From Paenibacillus endophyticus (GTDB taxonomy: Bacteria > Bacillota > Bacilli > Paenibacillales > Paenibacillaceae): a DNA stretch of 64,000 bases. This document shows positions 35,393 to 46,500 of this stretch, in pieces. The translations under genes and the position numbers were made by a program. The notes below the pieces were generated by a model, which was given only the letters and a program-made list of their open reading frames with translations, had not been told where the DNA came from and did not search any database. The stretch covers positions 1 to 64,000 of the forward strand of contig NZ_JACHXW010000006.1 in NCBI RefSeq assembly GCF_014192395.1, read 5' to 3'. Positions within the stretch are counted from its first letter, which is position 1. Each line of letters opens with the position of its first letter.

Positions 35393-36376
35393 ATGCGCGC
35401 GGGAAGGCTGATCGCAATCGTGCTGCTCATGCAAAATAACGGCAAGCTGACCTCGAAGGCGCTGGCCGAGAGGCTGGAGGTGTCCGAACGGACGATTATC
35501 CGCGATATGGAATCATTATGTGAGGCGGGCGTACCGGTTTATGCGGAGCGGGGCTTGCATGGAGGCTGGGTGCTGGACGGCGGCTACCGGACTCAGTTGA
35601 CCGGGATGCATCCGGATGAGCTTATCTCCGTGCTTGTTGCCAGTTCAACGTCGCTGCTGGGCGATCTCGGCATATCACAGCAGTATGAAGCGGCGGTGCA
35701 GAAGCTGCTGGCCGCTGCTCCCGATGCCGTGAGCAGAGGAGCGGCGTTAGTTAGACAGAAAATCCATATCGACGGAGCAGGCTGGCATCAGCTTGAGGAA
35801 TCGCAGCCGTTCCTGCCGCTTGTTCAGGAAGCGGTATGGGAAGAGCGGCTGCTGCATATTCGTTATCAGCGTGGAGAGGGCGTCACTGAGCGTACGATCC
35901 GCCCGCTTGGGCTGGTTGCCAAGCGGAATATTTGGTATGTCGTTGGAGAGGCAGCCGGGGAGAGAAAAACGTACCGCATCTCTAAGCTGCACGGCGCCGA
36001 AATGCTCGAGGAGCGCTTCGAGCGCCCGGAGGGCTTTGATCTCGCTGGCTATTGGGAGCAATCGATCGGCGCGTTCAAGCAAAGCTTGCCTAAGTATCCC
36101 GCTGTTATTGCTCTAAGCGATCCGTCTGTGCTTGCGCGGCTTGCCAAGGAACGGTATGTCACCATAACGGAAACAAGCCTTGCCGGAGAGCCGGCAGGCT
36201 GGCTATCCGCGCATGTACAATTCCAAGGGGAACAATCTGCGGAGGAAATCATCCTAAGCTACGGCTCGCGCATGAGGGTGATATGGCCTGATGAGCTGCG
36301 CGAGCGAGTGACCAAGGAGCTGCATGCCGCGCTGGATGCGTATACCGTACACGAAACCCTGCGGATCACGGATTAG
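35393..36376 (+). CDS. HTH-WYL transcriptional regulator (YafY type)
   Basis: Regulator of 327 residues. N-terminal winged helix (~1-65, LAERLEVSERTIIRDMESL) and a WYL ligand-binding domain (~140-220, ERTIRPLGLVAKRNIWYVVG) with a WCX-like C-terminal part. The ATG at 35393 is 7 nt after GGGGGAAG; an in-frame upstream ATG lacks a ribosome site. It is divergent from the SDR gene, the usual arrangement for a regulator with its target. Its stop codon overlaps the stop of the convergent AraC-type gene by 4 nt. Confidence 0.9.
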   Translation: MRAGRLIAIVLLMQNNGKLTSKALAERLEVSERTIIRDMESLCEAGVPVYAERGLHGGWVLDGGYRTQLTGMHPDELISVLVASSTSLLGDLGISQQYEAAVQKLLAAAPDAVSRGAALVRQKIHIDGAGWHQLEESQPFLPLVQEAVWEERLLHIRYQRGEGVTERTIRPLGLVAKRNIWYVVGEAAGERKTYRISKLHGAEMLEERFERPEGFDLAGYWEQSIGAFKQSLPKYPAVIALSDPSVLARLAKERYVTITETSLAGEPAGWLSAHVQFQGEQSAEEIILSYGSRMRVIWPDELRERVTKELHAALDAYTVHETLRITD

Positions 36377-38634
36377 CCGATTTTCCGCTCCAGTACGGAT
36401 TGCTTGCGGAATTCGCTAGGGGCAACGCCTGTTCCTTTCTTGAACATGCGATTGAACGACGTAACGTTGTGATAGCCGACTTGGCGGCTAATATCATTAA
36501 TATTTAAGGTCGTGCCTGTGAGCAGCTCCTTCGCCTTGGATACTCTCAAGCTGTTGAGATGCTCGCTGAAGTTGGTACCCGTCTTCTCTTTAATATAAGC
36601 GGATAAATACGCGCTCGACATGTTCAGCGTATGGGCCAAATAATCAAGAGAAAGCTCCTCCGCGAATTGCTTCTCTATAATTTCCATCACTCTAGCCGCG
36701 ATGGGATCGAAGGTGTCGGCCCTATTCTCAATCATTAGCACAGCAGCAGCTTCGAGAAGGCGGCTGAGCACTTCCTTATAATCTGAGAGCGTACAGCATG
36801 CGGCAAGCTTGTAATGGAGCGGCTTGATGGCCCAAGACTGGCTCGCATCCAATTGCATGGCTCCAAGCGAAGCAGCTACCTTCTCGAAGACGAGTGAAGA
36901 AAAAGCATCATAGTGCAGGGCAGCAGCTCCGGCTGTGTACATGTCTTCCAATATGCTGTCGATCAGCATGAACGCAGCAACCCCTTGACCGCCTTGTATC
37001 GCTGTGATGAGCTCTTGCTCCTGCAACAGCGATAACCGAGGTGGATCGGGCAGTTCTCTCGGTTCCTGAATAAGCTGCGTCTCATCAAGCAATTTCGCTT
37101 GCTTCGACAGCATTTGAACCTGCTCATAAGCATAACCGAGTTGGGAAGGATGCTCGAATCTCGCACTGACTGCAATCGTTACCAAGCAATAATGTTTGCA
37201 TTGATCCAGCATCCCCTTCATCTTCTCCAGCATGGCCTCGATTTCCACGCCTCTGCTCTCTTTAATAACCGTCAATATATAATTTTTCTCCATTTGAAAC
37301 GTGTGGGAGGATGGGCAATGCTCTTGCGCGATATGCCGAATATGTTCACGGATGGCTAGTGTTGCATTCTCGGGCCTTAAGTTGAGCACGCTGAGCATAG
37401 AGCCTCGGAAGCGCAGCTCGTAAAGCACAACCGTATAGGATTCATTCATCGCCAAAAGCTGCTCCAGCTCCACGATATCCTCATTGATGTTTTTCAATTG
37501 GCTCATATAACCGAAGTTGGTTAACAGCGTACGCTGTTTGGCCATTTTGGCTTGAACTTCCTCGCGTTCCTTCAACAGCTCTTTAATATTCCGATCTATA
37601 AAAGCATATTCCTCGATAGGGCTAGGCTGCTTATCCTGACGCCTGTTAGAAAAAACATCAACTAGCTGCTTGACTGGCAGCTCCAGCCGCTTGCTGAACA
37701 GAATGGATGCGGCGATCCCGACGATCAGCATTAGGGCAAGAACGATTGCGGCAGTGAAGTTCCACTCACTGAGCTGCGAGGTAATCGCTTGGGAAGGAAC
37801 GCGTGTGAAATAGTGCAGCCCGCTGGAATCGCTTGTCCGAAACCAATATTGCCTGTTTATCAGCGTATGGCTTTCTCCCTCGCCAAATGCAGGAATCGAG
37901 CCTGCATCTAGTTCTGCATCCGAGCTATAGAGCAGCAGTCCGTCCTTGCTTGTTATAGCAAAAGCCCTGCTGCGCGCATCGCCAAACAAAGCCTGCAGCG
38001 TTTTCTCCATATCCAGCATGGCGATGATCTGGTATTGGCTTCCCAGCGTCTTATAGACATACGGCATCAACGTGCTGCCTTGAGGCAGCTCGACAGAGCG
38101 GTTATAGCGCACAGCGGGCAAGAGGGTGAGCGTGTTGTCCGTGAGAAGCTGATTTTGCCAGTATGTATACGTATAAATCGAGCTTTGATAGGCTCTGCCC
38201 AACATATCCTCCGCACTGCTGCTGCCTTCCTGATCAATCGCGAAGGCGTTGCCGCCAAAGTGGAGGATCAGGCTCTCCAAATAGAAAAGCGGATCATTCG
38301 CTTCGTTACGAAGCTGCGATGAGATTTTTTTGGCGGTCAAATAATCGGTTCCCGCTTCTCCGAACAAACGAATTTGACGGTTGAAGCTTTGAACGTCTAC
38401 CTCCTTATACTTGCTGTAAAGCAAGGATTGCAATCTGGAGAAATGATTGGCGTAACGCTCTGCCGAATGCTGCAGCAGCATGCGGTTTGATGCGATTATT
38501 TCTTCCTCCAGCTTTGTTTTAAAGAAAAAAAAGCTAACGCCATTAAACAGTGAAAACAAAACAATGATACATATAAAGAACAGCAGGCTGGTAACAAAGA
38601 GAGAACGGGACGGAAACAAACGTCTGAAGGCCAT
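36373..38634 (-). CDS. AraC-type membrane regulator (YesS-like)
   Basis: Protein of 753 residues. An N-terminal membrane helix (~13-35), an extracytoplasmic sensor region (~40-290), a second helix (~293-315), a long cytoplasmic linker with predicted coiled coil (~345-385) and a C-terminal AraC HTH (~655-750, LDYLAHTLNMSSAYLSAYIKE and ISRQVGYHN). It is a one-protein signal receptor and transcription factor. AAAGGAG precedes the ATG. It is divergent from a solute-binding lipoprotein gene, which is the likely target. Confidence 0.92.
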   Translation of the reverse strand: MAFRRLFPSRSLFVTSLLFFICIIVLFSLFNGVSFFFFKTKLEEEIIASNRMLLQHSAERYANHFSRLQSLLYSKYKEVDVQSFNRQIRLFGEAGTDYLTAKKISSQLRNEANDPLFYLESLILHFGGNAFAIDQEGSSSAEDMLGRAYQSSIYTYTYWQNQLLTDNTLTLLPAVRYNRSVELPQGSTLMPYVYKTLGSQYQIIAMLDMEKTLQALFGDARSRAFAITSKDGLLLYSSDAELDAGSIPAFGEGESHTLINRQYWFRTSDSSGLHYFTRVPSQAITSQLSEWNFTAAIVLALMLIVGIAASILFSKRLELPVKQLVDVFSNRRQDKQPSPIEEYAFIDRNIKELLKEREEVQAKMAKQRTLLTNFGYMSQLKNINEDIVELEQLLAMNESYTVVLYELRFRGSMLSVLNLRPENATLAIREHIRHIAQEHCPSSHTFQMEKNYILTVIKESRGVEIEAMLEKMKGMLDQCKHYCLVTIAVSARFEHPSQLGYAYEQVQMLSKQAKLLDETQLIQEPRELPDPPRLSLLQEQELITAIQGGQGVAAFMLIDSILEDMYTAGAAALHYDAFSSLVFEKVAASLGAMQLDASQSWAIKPLHYKLAACCTLSDYKEVLSRLLEAAAVLMIENRADTFDPIAARVMEIIEKQFAEELSLDYLAHTLNMSSAYLSAYIKEKTGTNFSEHLNSLRVSKAKELLTGTTLNINDISRQVGYHNVTSFNRMFKKGTGVAPSEFRKQSVLERKIG

Positions 38635-38934
38635 AGCTTTCAGCTCCTTTCGGCATGAGGTCGGATCGATGATGTCAGGACTAGGTTCACTCTTTATGTT
38701 ACTTCACGCAAGCGGGGGAGCGGTATGTTCGGTATGTTGTTTTTTTGTAAATAGAGCTTGTAGAACGCGAAGAAATAGGGCTGTTCCTGCCCGATTTCCC
38801 CATGTTAATGCGATTTCATAAGAAGGGGAAACATTCTTAAAAATCGATGATTCACAAAAAATACGCGCCGTTATAAGATCGGGCTGCAACATGAACCGAA
38901 GTAACGGGGTGAGATGAGAAGAGGATAACAACAG
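38635..38934. other. Divergent control region, AraC-type regulator / binding protein
   Basis: 300 bp between two divergent genes with no ORF. Visible are a tandem GGTATGTT pair near 38721-38739, an inverted TTTCCCC / GGGGAAA pair (~38798-38833), and AT-rich promoter-like stretches. It probably holds both promoters and the regulator's sites; none could be fixed. Confidence 0.4.
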
Positions 38935-40539
38935 ATGAAAAGAGCTTATAAATATGCAGCGGCCGCATGGATTTTAATGACAGTGCTGCTGGCCAGCTGC
39001 AATGCCAAGGCTGATCCTGCGACAGGCGATACGGAGCGTGCCGCAGTGCAGCCGGGCATGCCGATTGTGGGCGAACCGATTTCGCTTAGGTTTTTTACGG
39101 GCAAGTCGCCGAGTAACGGAGATCCGTTTGAGGATATTCTCGTGTGGAAGAATTACGCCAAGCTTACGAATATGAATATTCGGTTTGAGCTTGTCCCGTT
39201 CGATGTGCTGACGGAGAAACGGGCGCTTTCGCTGGGAGGTGACAACCTTCCGGATGGCTTCTACTCTGCGCGGCTAACGCCGGAGGAGCTTGCCTCATAC
39301 GGAAAGCGAGGCATACTTATTCCGCTCGATGATCTGATTGAGGACTATGCGCCAAACTTTAAAGCGCTGCTGGAAAAGTATCCGATGCTGCGCAAAGGAC
39401 TTGTCATGCCGGATGGGCTTATCTATTCGTTTCCGTCCTTCTACGATCCCGAATTTTTATCCATGCAGATTGGTACGCCGCTTTGGGTGAACAAACAATG
39501 GCTGGACGAGCTCGGCATGGCGGAGCCCCAAACGACGGAGCAATTCCGGTCTTATTTGCTGGCGGTTAAAGGGGCTGATTTGAACGGCAACGGCAAGCGC
39601 GATGAAATTCCTTATAGCGGAGTTGGGGTCGGTACGCTGATCAATCAGCTAAAGGGAGCTTGGGGACTGGGCAATCGCGGCTTAGGACATAAGTTCGTTG
39701 ACGTAGATCCCCTTACGCAGCAGCTGCGGTTTACGAAAGCTTTGCCCGGATACAAAGAGATGCTGCAATATATCCATGGCTTAAAAAAAGATGGATTATT
39801 GGACAAGGAAATTTTCTCGATTAAAGAGAACGCGCTGAATGCGAAAGGGAAAGAGGGTCTACTCGGTGCAATGATCGTGCCTAACCCGGCAGCCGTTATG
39901 GGCAGGGACGAATATATCGGCCTCGGCGCGCTTCAAGGACCATACGGGGATCGCCTGTATACGCAAATGAAGGTGCCTCTCGTTCATCCAGGCGCATTTG
40001 CCGTAACGAGCGCGAATAGATATCCCGAAGCCACTGTGCGCTGGATGGATTATTTCTTTGGCGAGGAGGGAGCCGCCCTTTTCTTTATGGGAGAGGAAGG
40101 CGTAACCTATGCCAAGGATGAAAAAGGACAGCTCCAATTTCTGCCCTTTATTACGGATAATCCAGACGGATTAACGATGGATCAAACGTTGATGCCCTAT
40201 GTGACTTGGCTCGGAGGCAGCTATCCCGGCTTTGTGCGCCAGTCTTATTTTAGAGGATCGGAATCGATGAAAGGTTCGCTAATGGCAGCGGAGAAGGCAA
40301 GGCCGGATGCGGTTGCGGAAGTTTGGGGCAAATTCAGCTTCACCAAGGATGATGAGCTGTTCATGTTAACGGTCGGTGCCGATTTGGAAGCCTATATTAG
40401 CGATATGGAGCTGAAATTCATAAATGGCAGCGTACCGTTTGCGGAGTGGGACAGCTATCTATCCACGTTGGATACGATGGGCGTCCGTGAGTATATGCAC
40501 ATTTATGAGCAGGCGTACGAGAGGTACGTCCATGATTAA
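38935..40539 (+). CDS. Orphan solute-binding lipoprotein
   Basis: LplA-type extracellular binding protein of 534 residues anchored at C22 of the lipobox LLASC. It has the family's two-lobed fold and Tyr/Trp-rich ligand cleft. AGAGGAT precedes the ATG. No permease genes are adjacent, unlike the 9.5-kb homologue, so it may deliver to a transporter elsewhere or act as a sensor partner of the divergent AraC-type membrane regulator. The next gene, 35 nt downstream, encodes a giant surface phosphoesterase, which suggests nutrient release and capture in one unit. Confidence 0.9.
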   Translation: MKRAYKYAAAAWILMTVLLASCNAKADPATGDTERAAVQPGMPIVGEPISLRFFTGKSPSNGDPFEDILVWKNYAKLTNMNIRFELVPFDVLTEKRALSLGGDNLPDGFYSARLTPEELASYGKRGILIPLDDLIEDYAPNFKALLEKYPMLRKGLVMPDGLIYSFPSFYDPEFLSMQIGTPLWVNKQWLDELGMAEPQTTEQFRSYLLAVKGADLNGNGKRDEIPYSGVGVGTLINQLKGAWGLGNRGLGHKFVDVDPLTQQLRFTKALPGYKEMLQYIHGLKKDGLLDKEIFSIKENALNAKGKEGLLGAMIVPNPAAVMGRDEYIGLGALQGPYGDRLYTQMKVPLVHPGAFAVTSANRYPEATVRWMDYFFGEEGAALFFMGEEGVTYAKDEKGQLQFLPFITDNPDGLTMDQTLMPYVTWLGGSYPGFVRQSYFRGSESMKGSLMAAEKARPDAVAEVWGKFSFTKDDELFMLTVGADLEAYISDMELKFINGSVPFAEWDSYLSTLDTMGVREYMHIYEQAYERYVHD

Positions 40540-40574
40540 AGAAAGCAAACGAAATAGGGGAGTGTGTTAGTCAA

Positions 40575-43500
40575 GTGAAAGTCAAATTCAGACCGTTGCG
40601 CAAGTGGGTATCCACCGTAACCTTAATGACCATGTTATTCGGGGCCATAGCCCAGCAGGGCTACGCGGATGAGGGCGCCATAAATCCATCGAACACGGCA
40701 GCAGCAGCAGCTGCTCTGCCGGCATTAATGATCACAGAGCTCGTGCCCGACTCCAAAAATGTGGGCGGCAACGACGCGTATGAGTTCATCGAGGTATATA
40801 ACAATACGGATGAACCGATTGATTTCAATCAATACAATCTGGTGTACCACTATTACAACACATCTAACGTTGAGCAAAATATACCGTGGACGCTGTCGAC
40901 GGATCAAGAAGTCATCATTCCTGCTCATAAGCCAATCGTGATGTGGGTGAAGGGGAAACCAATTTATGAGCTGAATCCGGCCCTCGCGGTCAGCCAGTTC
41001 AACGCCAATTACGGCTCCGCCTTGGAGGACGGCGTTCATTTGTTCGAAGTTAAAACCGAAGGCGGCTTGCACAACAGCGCGCCGAGAGACTTGATCATCA
41101 AGGATAAGAGCGATAACGTCATTTCGATCGCTTCCTACCAGACTGACGATCAGACGAAAGAAAATATGGGCATCCATTATTCATATCCTGTAGATGGAAC
41201 GCCGAATATGGTGATGATGCCGGGAGCGGGGACCAAGGCGGCAACGCCTGGTGTTATCGATCCGGCTCAAGTGCCGGGTGAGCCAAGCTTGCCTCCCGTT
41301 ATTACGCACACCCCGCTGACGAACGCTTCATTTGAAGAGGACTTGACGGTTGCAGCCGGCATCTCCCAGTCTTCCGGGAAAGCAGTCACGGCAAGCGTGT
41401 ATTACAAGAAGGGGGCAGATGCAGCCTTCACGGTACTTCCGATGACGGAATCAAACGGCAGCTTTCAAGCGGTAATTCCGAAAGAGCAGCTGACCGTTTC
41501 CCCTTTAAGTTATTACATCGAAGCGTCAGACGGCCTTGAGACGGCAAAGACGCTTACGTATGAGGTTGTCGTGCGTACGGACAGCTTTGATTTCAGCAAG
41601 GTTCCGCCTCTCTTCATTACGGAGCTGCTGCCTGACAGCACGAACGTGCAAGGCCAAAGCAGCGATGCCTTTGAGTTCATTGAGGTGTATAACAACACGG
41701 ACAAAACAGTGGATTTCAACGATTACAGCTTGGCTTACCGCTATCCCGACAAAGGTCCCGGCAGCGATGTTGCTTGGGCGCTTGAAACGGCTGACGAGGT
41801 TAACATTCCATCGCGCGAATCGATCGTGCTGTGGATTCAGACGAGCTTGAACGGCAGCTATACGGCAAGTGATTTCAATACGCTGTTCGGAACCTCGCTT
41901 GTGCTGAACGATAACCTGTTCCGCACAAGAGCCTACGACGGCATGGCCAATGGTTCGGCCAGGGATTTGGTCATCAAGGACAGCAATGGTCTTGATCTCT
42001 CTATTGCATCCTATCAGAAAGATGCGCAAACCGTGTCGGACAAAGGCATTTTCTATGCGTATCCGATCGATGGCGGCAAAAATATGCGCATGCAGGATTT
42101 GCCTGGAACGCTTGCTGCTACGCCTGGAACTACTGAATCTTCACAGGTGCCTGCCCAAACGGTAACCTTGCCGGAAATGCCGAACGCCGCCCCAGCGGTA
42201 ACCGGGACGAGCTATGCCAAGGTAAGCGGCGGCATCGAGGTAACGGCAGCGATTACGGATGAGAAGCCGGCAGCGCTTCAAGCGACGATCTATTACAAGA
42301 CGGCGCCTTCGCTTGCCTTCACAGCTGCACCGCTCGTTTATTCTAGCGGCAGCTACAAGGCGCTCATTCTGGATGCAGCGATTACAGACGCAACAATGGT
42401 TTATTATATCGAGGCGAGCGACGGCTCCCATTCGATTCGTTCGGGAGAATATCCGGTAACGGTTCACCTCGATAAATTCGATCCGCAGAAAGCGCCGGTG
42501 CTTCTATTAACCGAGCTTGTGCCGGATTCCACAAATATGAATGGCGGTGATGGCTACGAATTCGCCGAGGTGTATAACAATACCGATCAGCCTATCCAGC
42601 TGAAGGACTATAAAATCCGTTATCGTTACACCGATTCGGGTCCCTCGGCAGACGTCATCTGGCCATCCTCCAAAGAGGATGCGGTAATTCCAGCGGGCGG
42701 AACGGTCGTGTTTTGGGTCATTAACAGCGGTAATACGGCGGCAACCGCAGCCAATTTCAATTCGAACTATGGCGGAACGCAGCTTGTGGAAGGCGTGAAT
42801 TTGTTCAAGCTTTACAGTGATGGCATGGCTAACGCCGGCAAACGCGCGATGGTCATATCGACGAACAGCGGCATCGAGGTTACTGCGGCCTATTACGATA
42901 ATGACGAGGAGACGAAACCGGACAAGGGCATTTTTTATAAGTATCCAGCGGACGGCACGACTACGATGATTAAGTACAGCCCTGGCAGGGGCGCTGCTAC
43001 ACCGGGCAGCCTTGTACAAGGACAAGCGCCAGCGGTGCCGGTGCATATAACCGCAGACGTTACGCCGCCATCGATTGCGGACTTAACGGATAAATCGGAG
43101 ATTGACCAATCCAAAAGTCTGGCAATCGCGGTTGACGCGAAGGATGAGCAATTGGTCAAAACGGTGCTCCTGTATTATAAATCCGACATCCAGAGCGAAT
43201 ATACACCGGTCTATTTGACGAAAAGCTACGATGATGGCCTATATCATCATATGCTGTTCTCTCCGGATCTCATTGGCCGGAAGCATATCACGTATTATTA
43301 CGAGGTTTCCGACGGGATCAATACGGTGTCGTCGCAGCCGAAGCAGGTTGCTATTCTTGGCGGCGCTGACCGCTCGGAGCTTCGTCTTAACGCAGCGGAC
43401 GGCGAGGTTGTGGCAGGCACCAAAATTTTGCGCGGAACGAGCGAAGCGGCTGCAGCCGATGAGCTTACGCTCGCTATAGACGGGAAGCCTTTAACAGAGG

Positions 43501-46500
43501 GCACGTACAATGCGGTTGAACGCGATGCTTTCTTCGCCTTCGAGGTTCAAGGCGTCAATTATTATTTCAAAAATGCGGTCGTACAGGGAACGGAGATATT
43601 GAATACGTTCCTTGACCCGATTCCGACTTGGTCAACGCTCACGGTTCCGATTTCGGCCGATCGGCTGAAGCAGGGCGAGAATATCCTGTCTATTTATGCA
43701 GGCTCCAAATCCGGACCGTTCGACAACCGTCCAGAGGAGAATAAGGACGATTTCGAGGTGCGCAACGTAAGGCTGGTGCTTGCGGACGGTACGGAAATTT
43801 ATGACCCCGCGTTCGCGAATAAATCGACTTCGCTCAAAATGGGCGACAGTGCGGGCAAACATGAATTCATTGATTTCAAATTGGCGATTCCAAGCGAGAA
43901 GCTGAACTCCAAGGCATACGTATGGCAAACGAAGGGAATGGCGGATGGCGAGCACACGCTCACGTTAAGCCATGGTACGTTAGGGACCATTACCAGCAAG
44001 GTGAAGGTTGATAATACCGCGCCTGTCATTGACCCTTCCCTTGAAGAAGGAAAGGATTATAGAGGCAGCTTCGTCATCGATGCAGCCATCAACGATCCGA
44101 TTGCCGGAGTGAAGTCATCCCATGCGCTGCTTGACGGCGTGTCGATCACACTGCCGTATGCGACCTCGTCGGCGAAGCTTAACCCGGGCTCGCACAGCTT
44201 CAAGGTTGAAGCAGCGGATATGGCGGGCAATCAGGCAGAAGCGGAGATTCATTTCACGGTGCCAGACGAGAACCCGCTTGGTCCGGAGCTGGTAGCGCCT
44301 GTTCAGGATGCTGCCAATCTTGGCGGTTCCGTTAAGCTGTCGGTCAAGGTGAAGGATCCGCTGGGAGACAGCATGAAGGTAACGTTCTTCCAAGGATTCA
44401 AATATGATGCGAATGCTAGTGCAGGTTTCAACGCCTACAGCAACGCAGCGGACGTAGAGCCTCCGAAGGAATTGGCGCCTGCTGGCGAAAAGGCGTTTAC
44501 GGTCGAAGACTACAAGGCAATCAGCCAGACTGACGGTCAATATAAGATAGACGATTCAATGGAGCAATTCCCCTACCAGCGTTTCGCGATTACGCTTGAT
44601 CCGTCGGTGAAGGATACGGATCTCGTCGCAATCAACTGGACAGGGAAATCGCTGGAAGGCCGCTTGGTCAGCCTATATGCATGGAATCCAGACGCGAAGA
44701 AATGGGAAATGCTCGACACGACCGTGGCGGGGAACGCGGATTTTGAGCTTCGCGCTGAGGTGGCAGCCGGCCAATACCGCGATGGGAACAGCATCCAAGT
44801 AATGGTGCAGGACCAGGTTCAGGAATCGGATGACCCTTATGATTTCTCTTTTGTATGGATGTCCGATACGCAGTATTACTCCGAAACGTATTTCCAATAT
44901 TATCGCGATAATGTGGCATGGATTCGGGATCATATGGATGAAAACAAAATTAAATACGTCATTCATACCGGGGATATCGTAGACGAATCGGATAAGGAGT
45001 ACCAGTGGAAGGAAGCGGACAAAAACATGAAGGTGCTTGATGATGCCAAGATTCCATACGGCGTATTGGCAGGCAATCATGACGTTGACCATCAGAAGGG
45101 CTCCTATGTGGACTATTGGAAATGGTTCGGCGAGGATCGCTTCAAGGATCAGCCTACCTTTGGCGGCTCTTACCAGAACAATATGGGCCATTATGATCTC
45201 GTATCCGCAGGGGGCAACGATTTCATTATCGTTTATATGGGCTGGGGCCTTGGCGATACCGAGATCGATTGGATGGATAAGATCGTGAAGCAATATCCGA
45301 ACCGGAAAGCGATTCTGGCATTCCACGAATATTTGCTTGTTTCCGGCAACCGGGCTCCGATTGCGGACAAGGTGTATGAGCGCGTCGTTCTGCCTAACAA
45401 GAACGTATTCGCTACCTTGTCAGGTCATTACCACGACGCGGAGCTGAAGCTCGATGCGATTGACGATGACGGGGACGGCAAAACGGATCGTAATGTCTAC
45501 CAGATGCTTGCTGATTACCAAGGCGCGGAAGACGGCGGTTTGGGTTACATCAGGCTCATGCAATTCGATATGAAGAACAACAAGATGCATATGAAAACCT
45601 ATTCGCCTACGCTTGACGATTACAATTACTACGATCCGAAGGAGTTCCCTGGCAAGGACGAGTTTTCCGTGGACTTGGATTTGGGCGCTTCCAACAAACG
45701 TGTCGCAACCGATTATTTCGGGGTGCGGGTGTATACAGCCAATCAAATTGGAGACAAGGTTCAAGCCGAAAGCGGCCAAGAGGCTTCGGGCATATGGAAC
45801 GGGCTGAACGAGAACCGCGAATACGAGTGGTTCGCATTGGCCGAGGATGAATTTGGTGGAGCGGGACGCTCGGATATTTGGCGCTTCCATACGGGAGAAG
45901 CTGATACGACGCCAATGACACCGCCGGTCAAAGGGGTGATTGAGCTTACAGCCAGCAAATCTGGCGAGTACAAGCTCGATGCGAACGTGATCAAAACGGC
46001 AATTGAAGGTGCAGCAGCGGGAGCATCCATTGAAGTGAGACTAGTTGGCGCGAACGAAGCCGGAGGGAACGGGCTTGTGATGAGCGGAGAAGGTATCCGC
46101 GCCTTGCAGCAAAGCAATCACCCGCTTCGCATCGCTATGCACGCGGTCACGCTGGATATTCCGACAGATGCGCTGCCGGAAACAGCGACAGCAGCAGATT
46201 CCGTGGAATGGTTTGTGAATGAGAGGCAGACGGACGCGACAACAACTGCGGTTTCCAGTGCAGCCAGCCAGGAAAAAAGCTTTAAAGAAACAGGGCTTGT
46301 CTATACGTTGGAGCTGAAAACGAGCAGTGGCTCAGGAAGCCCGTCAGTAATTCATAGCTTTAATAAGCCGATTAAAGTAACGAGAACACTTTCGGCGGAA
46401 GAGCTTGCAGCTCTCGATCTCGATTATGCCGGCGTGTATGATTTGAACAACGGACAAGCATCCTATGTCCCGGGCTCGTTCAATGGAAATGAGGTAACGT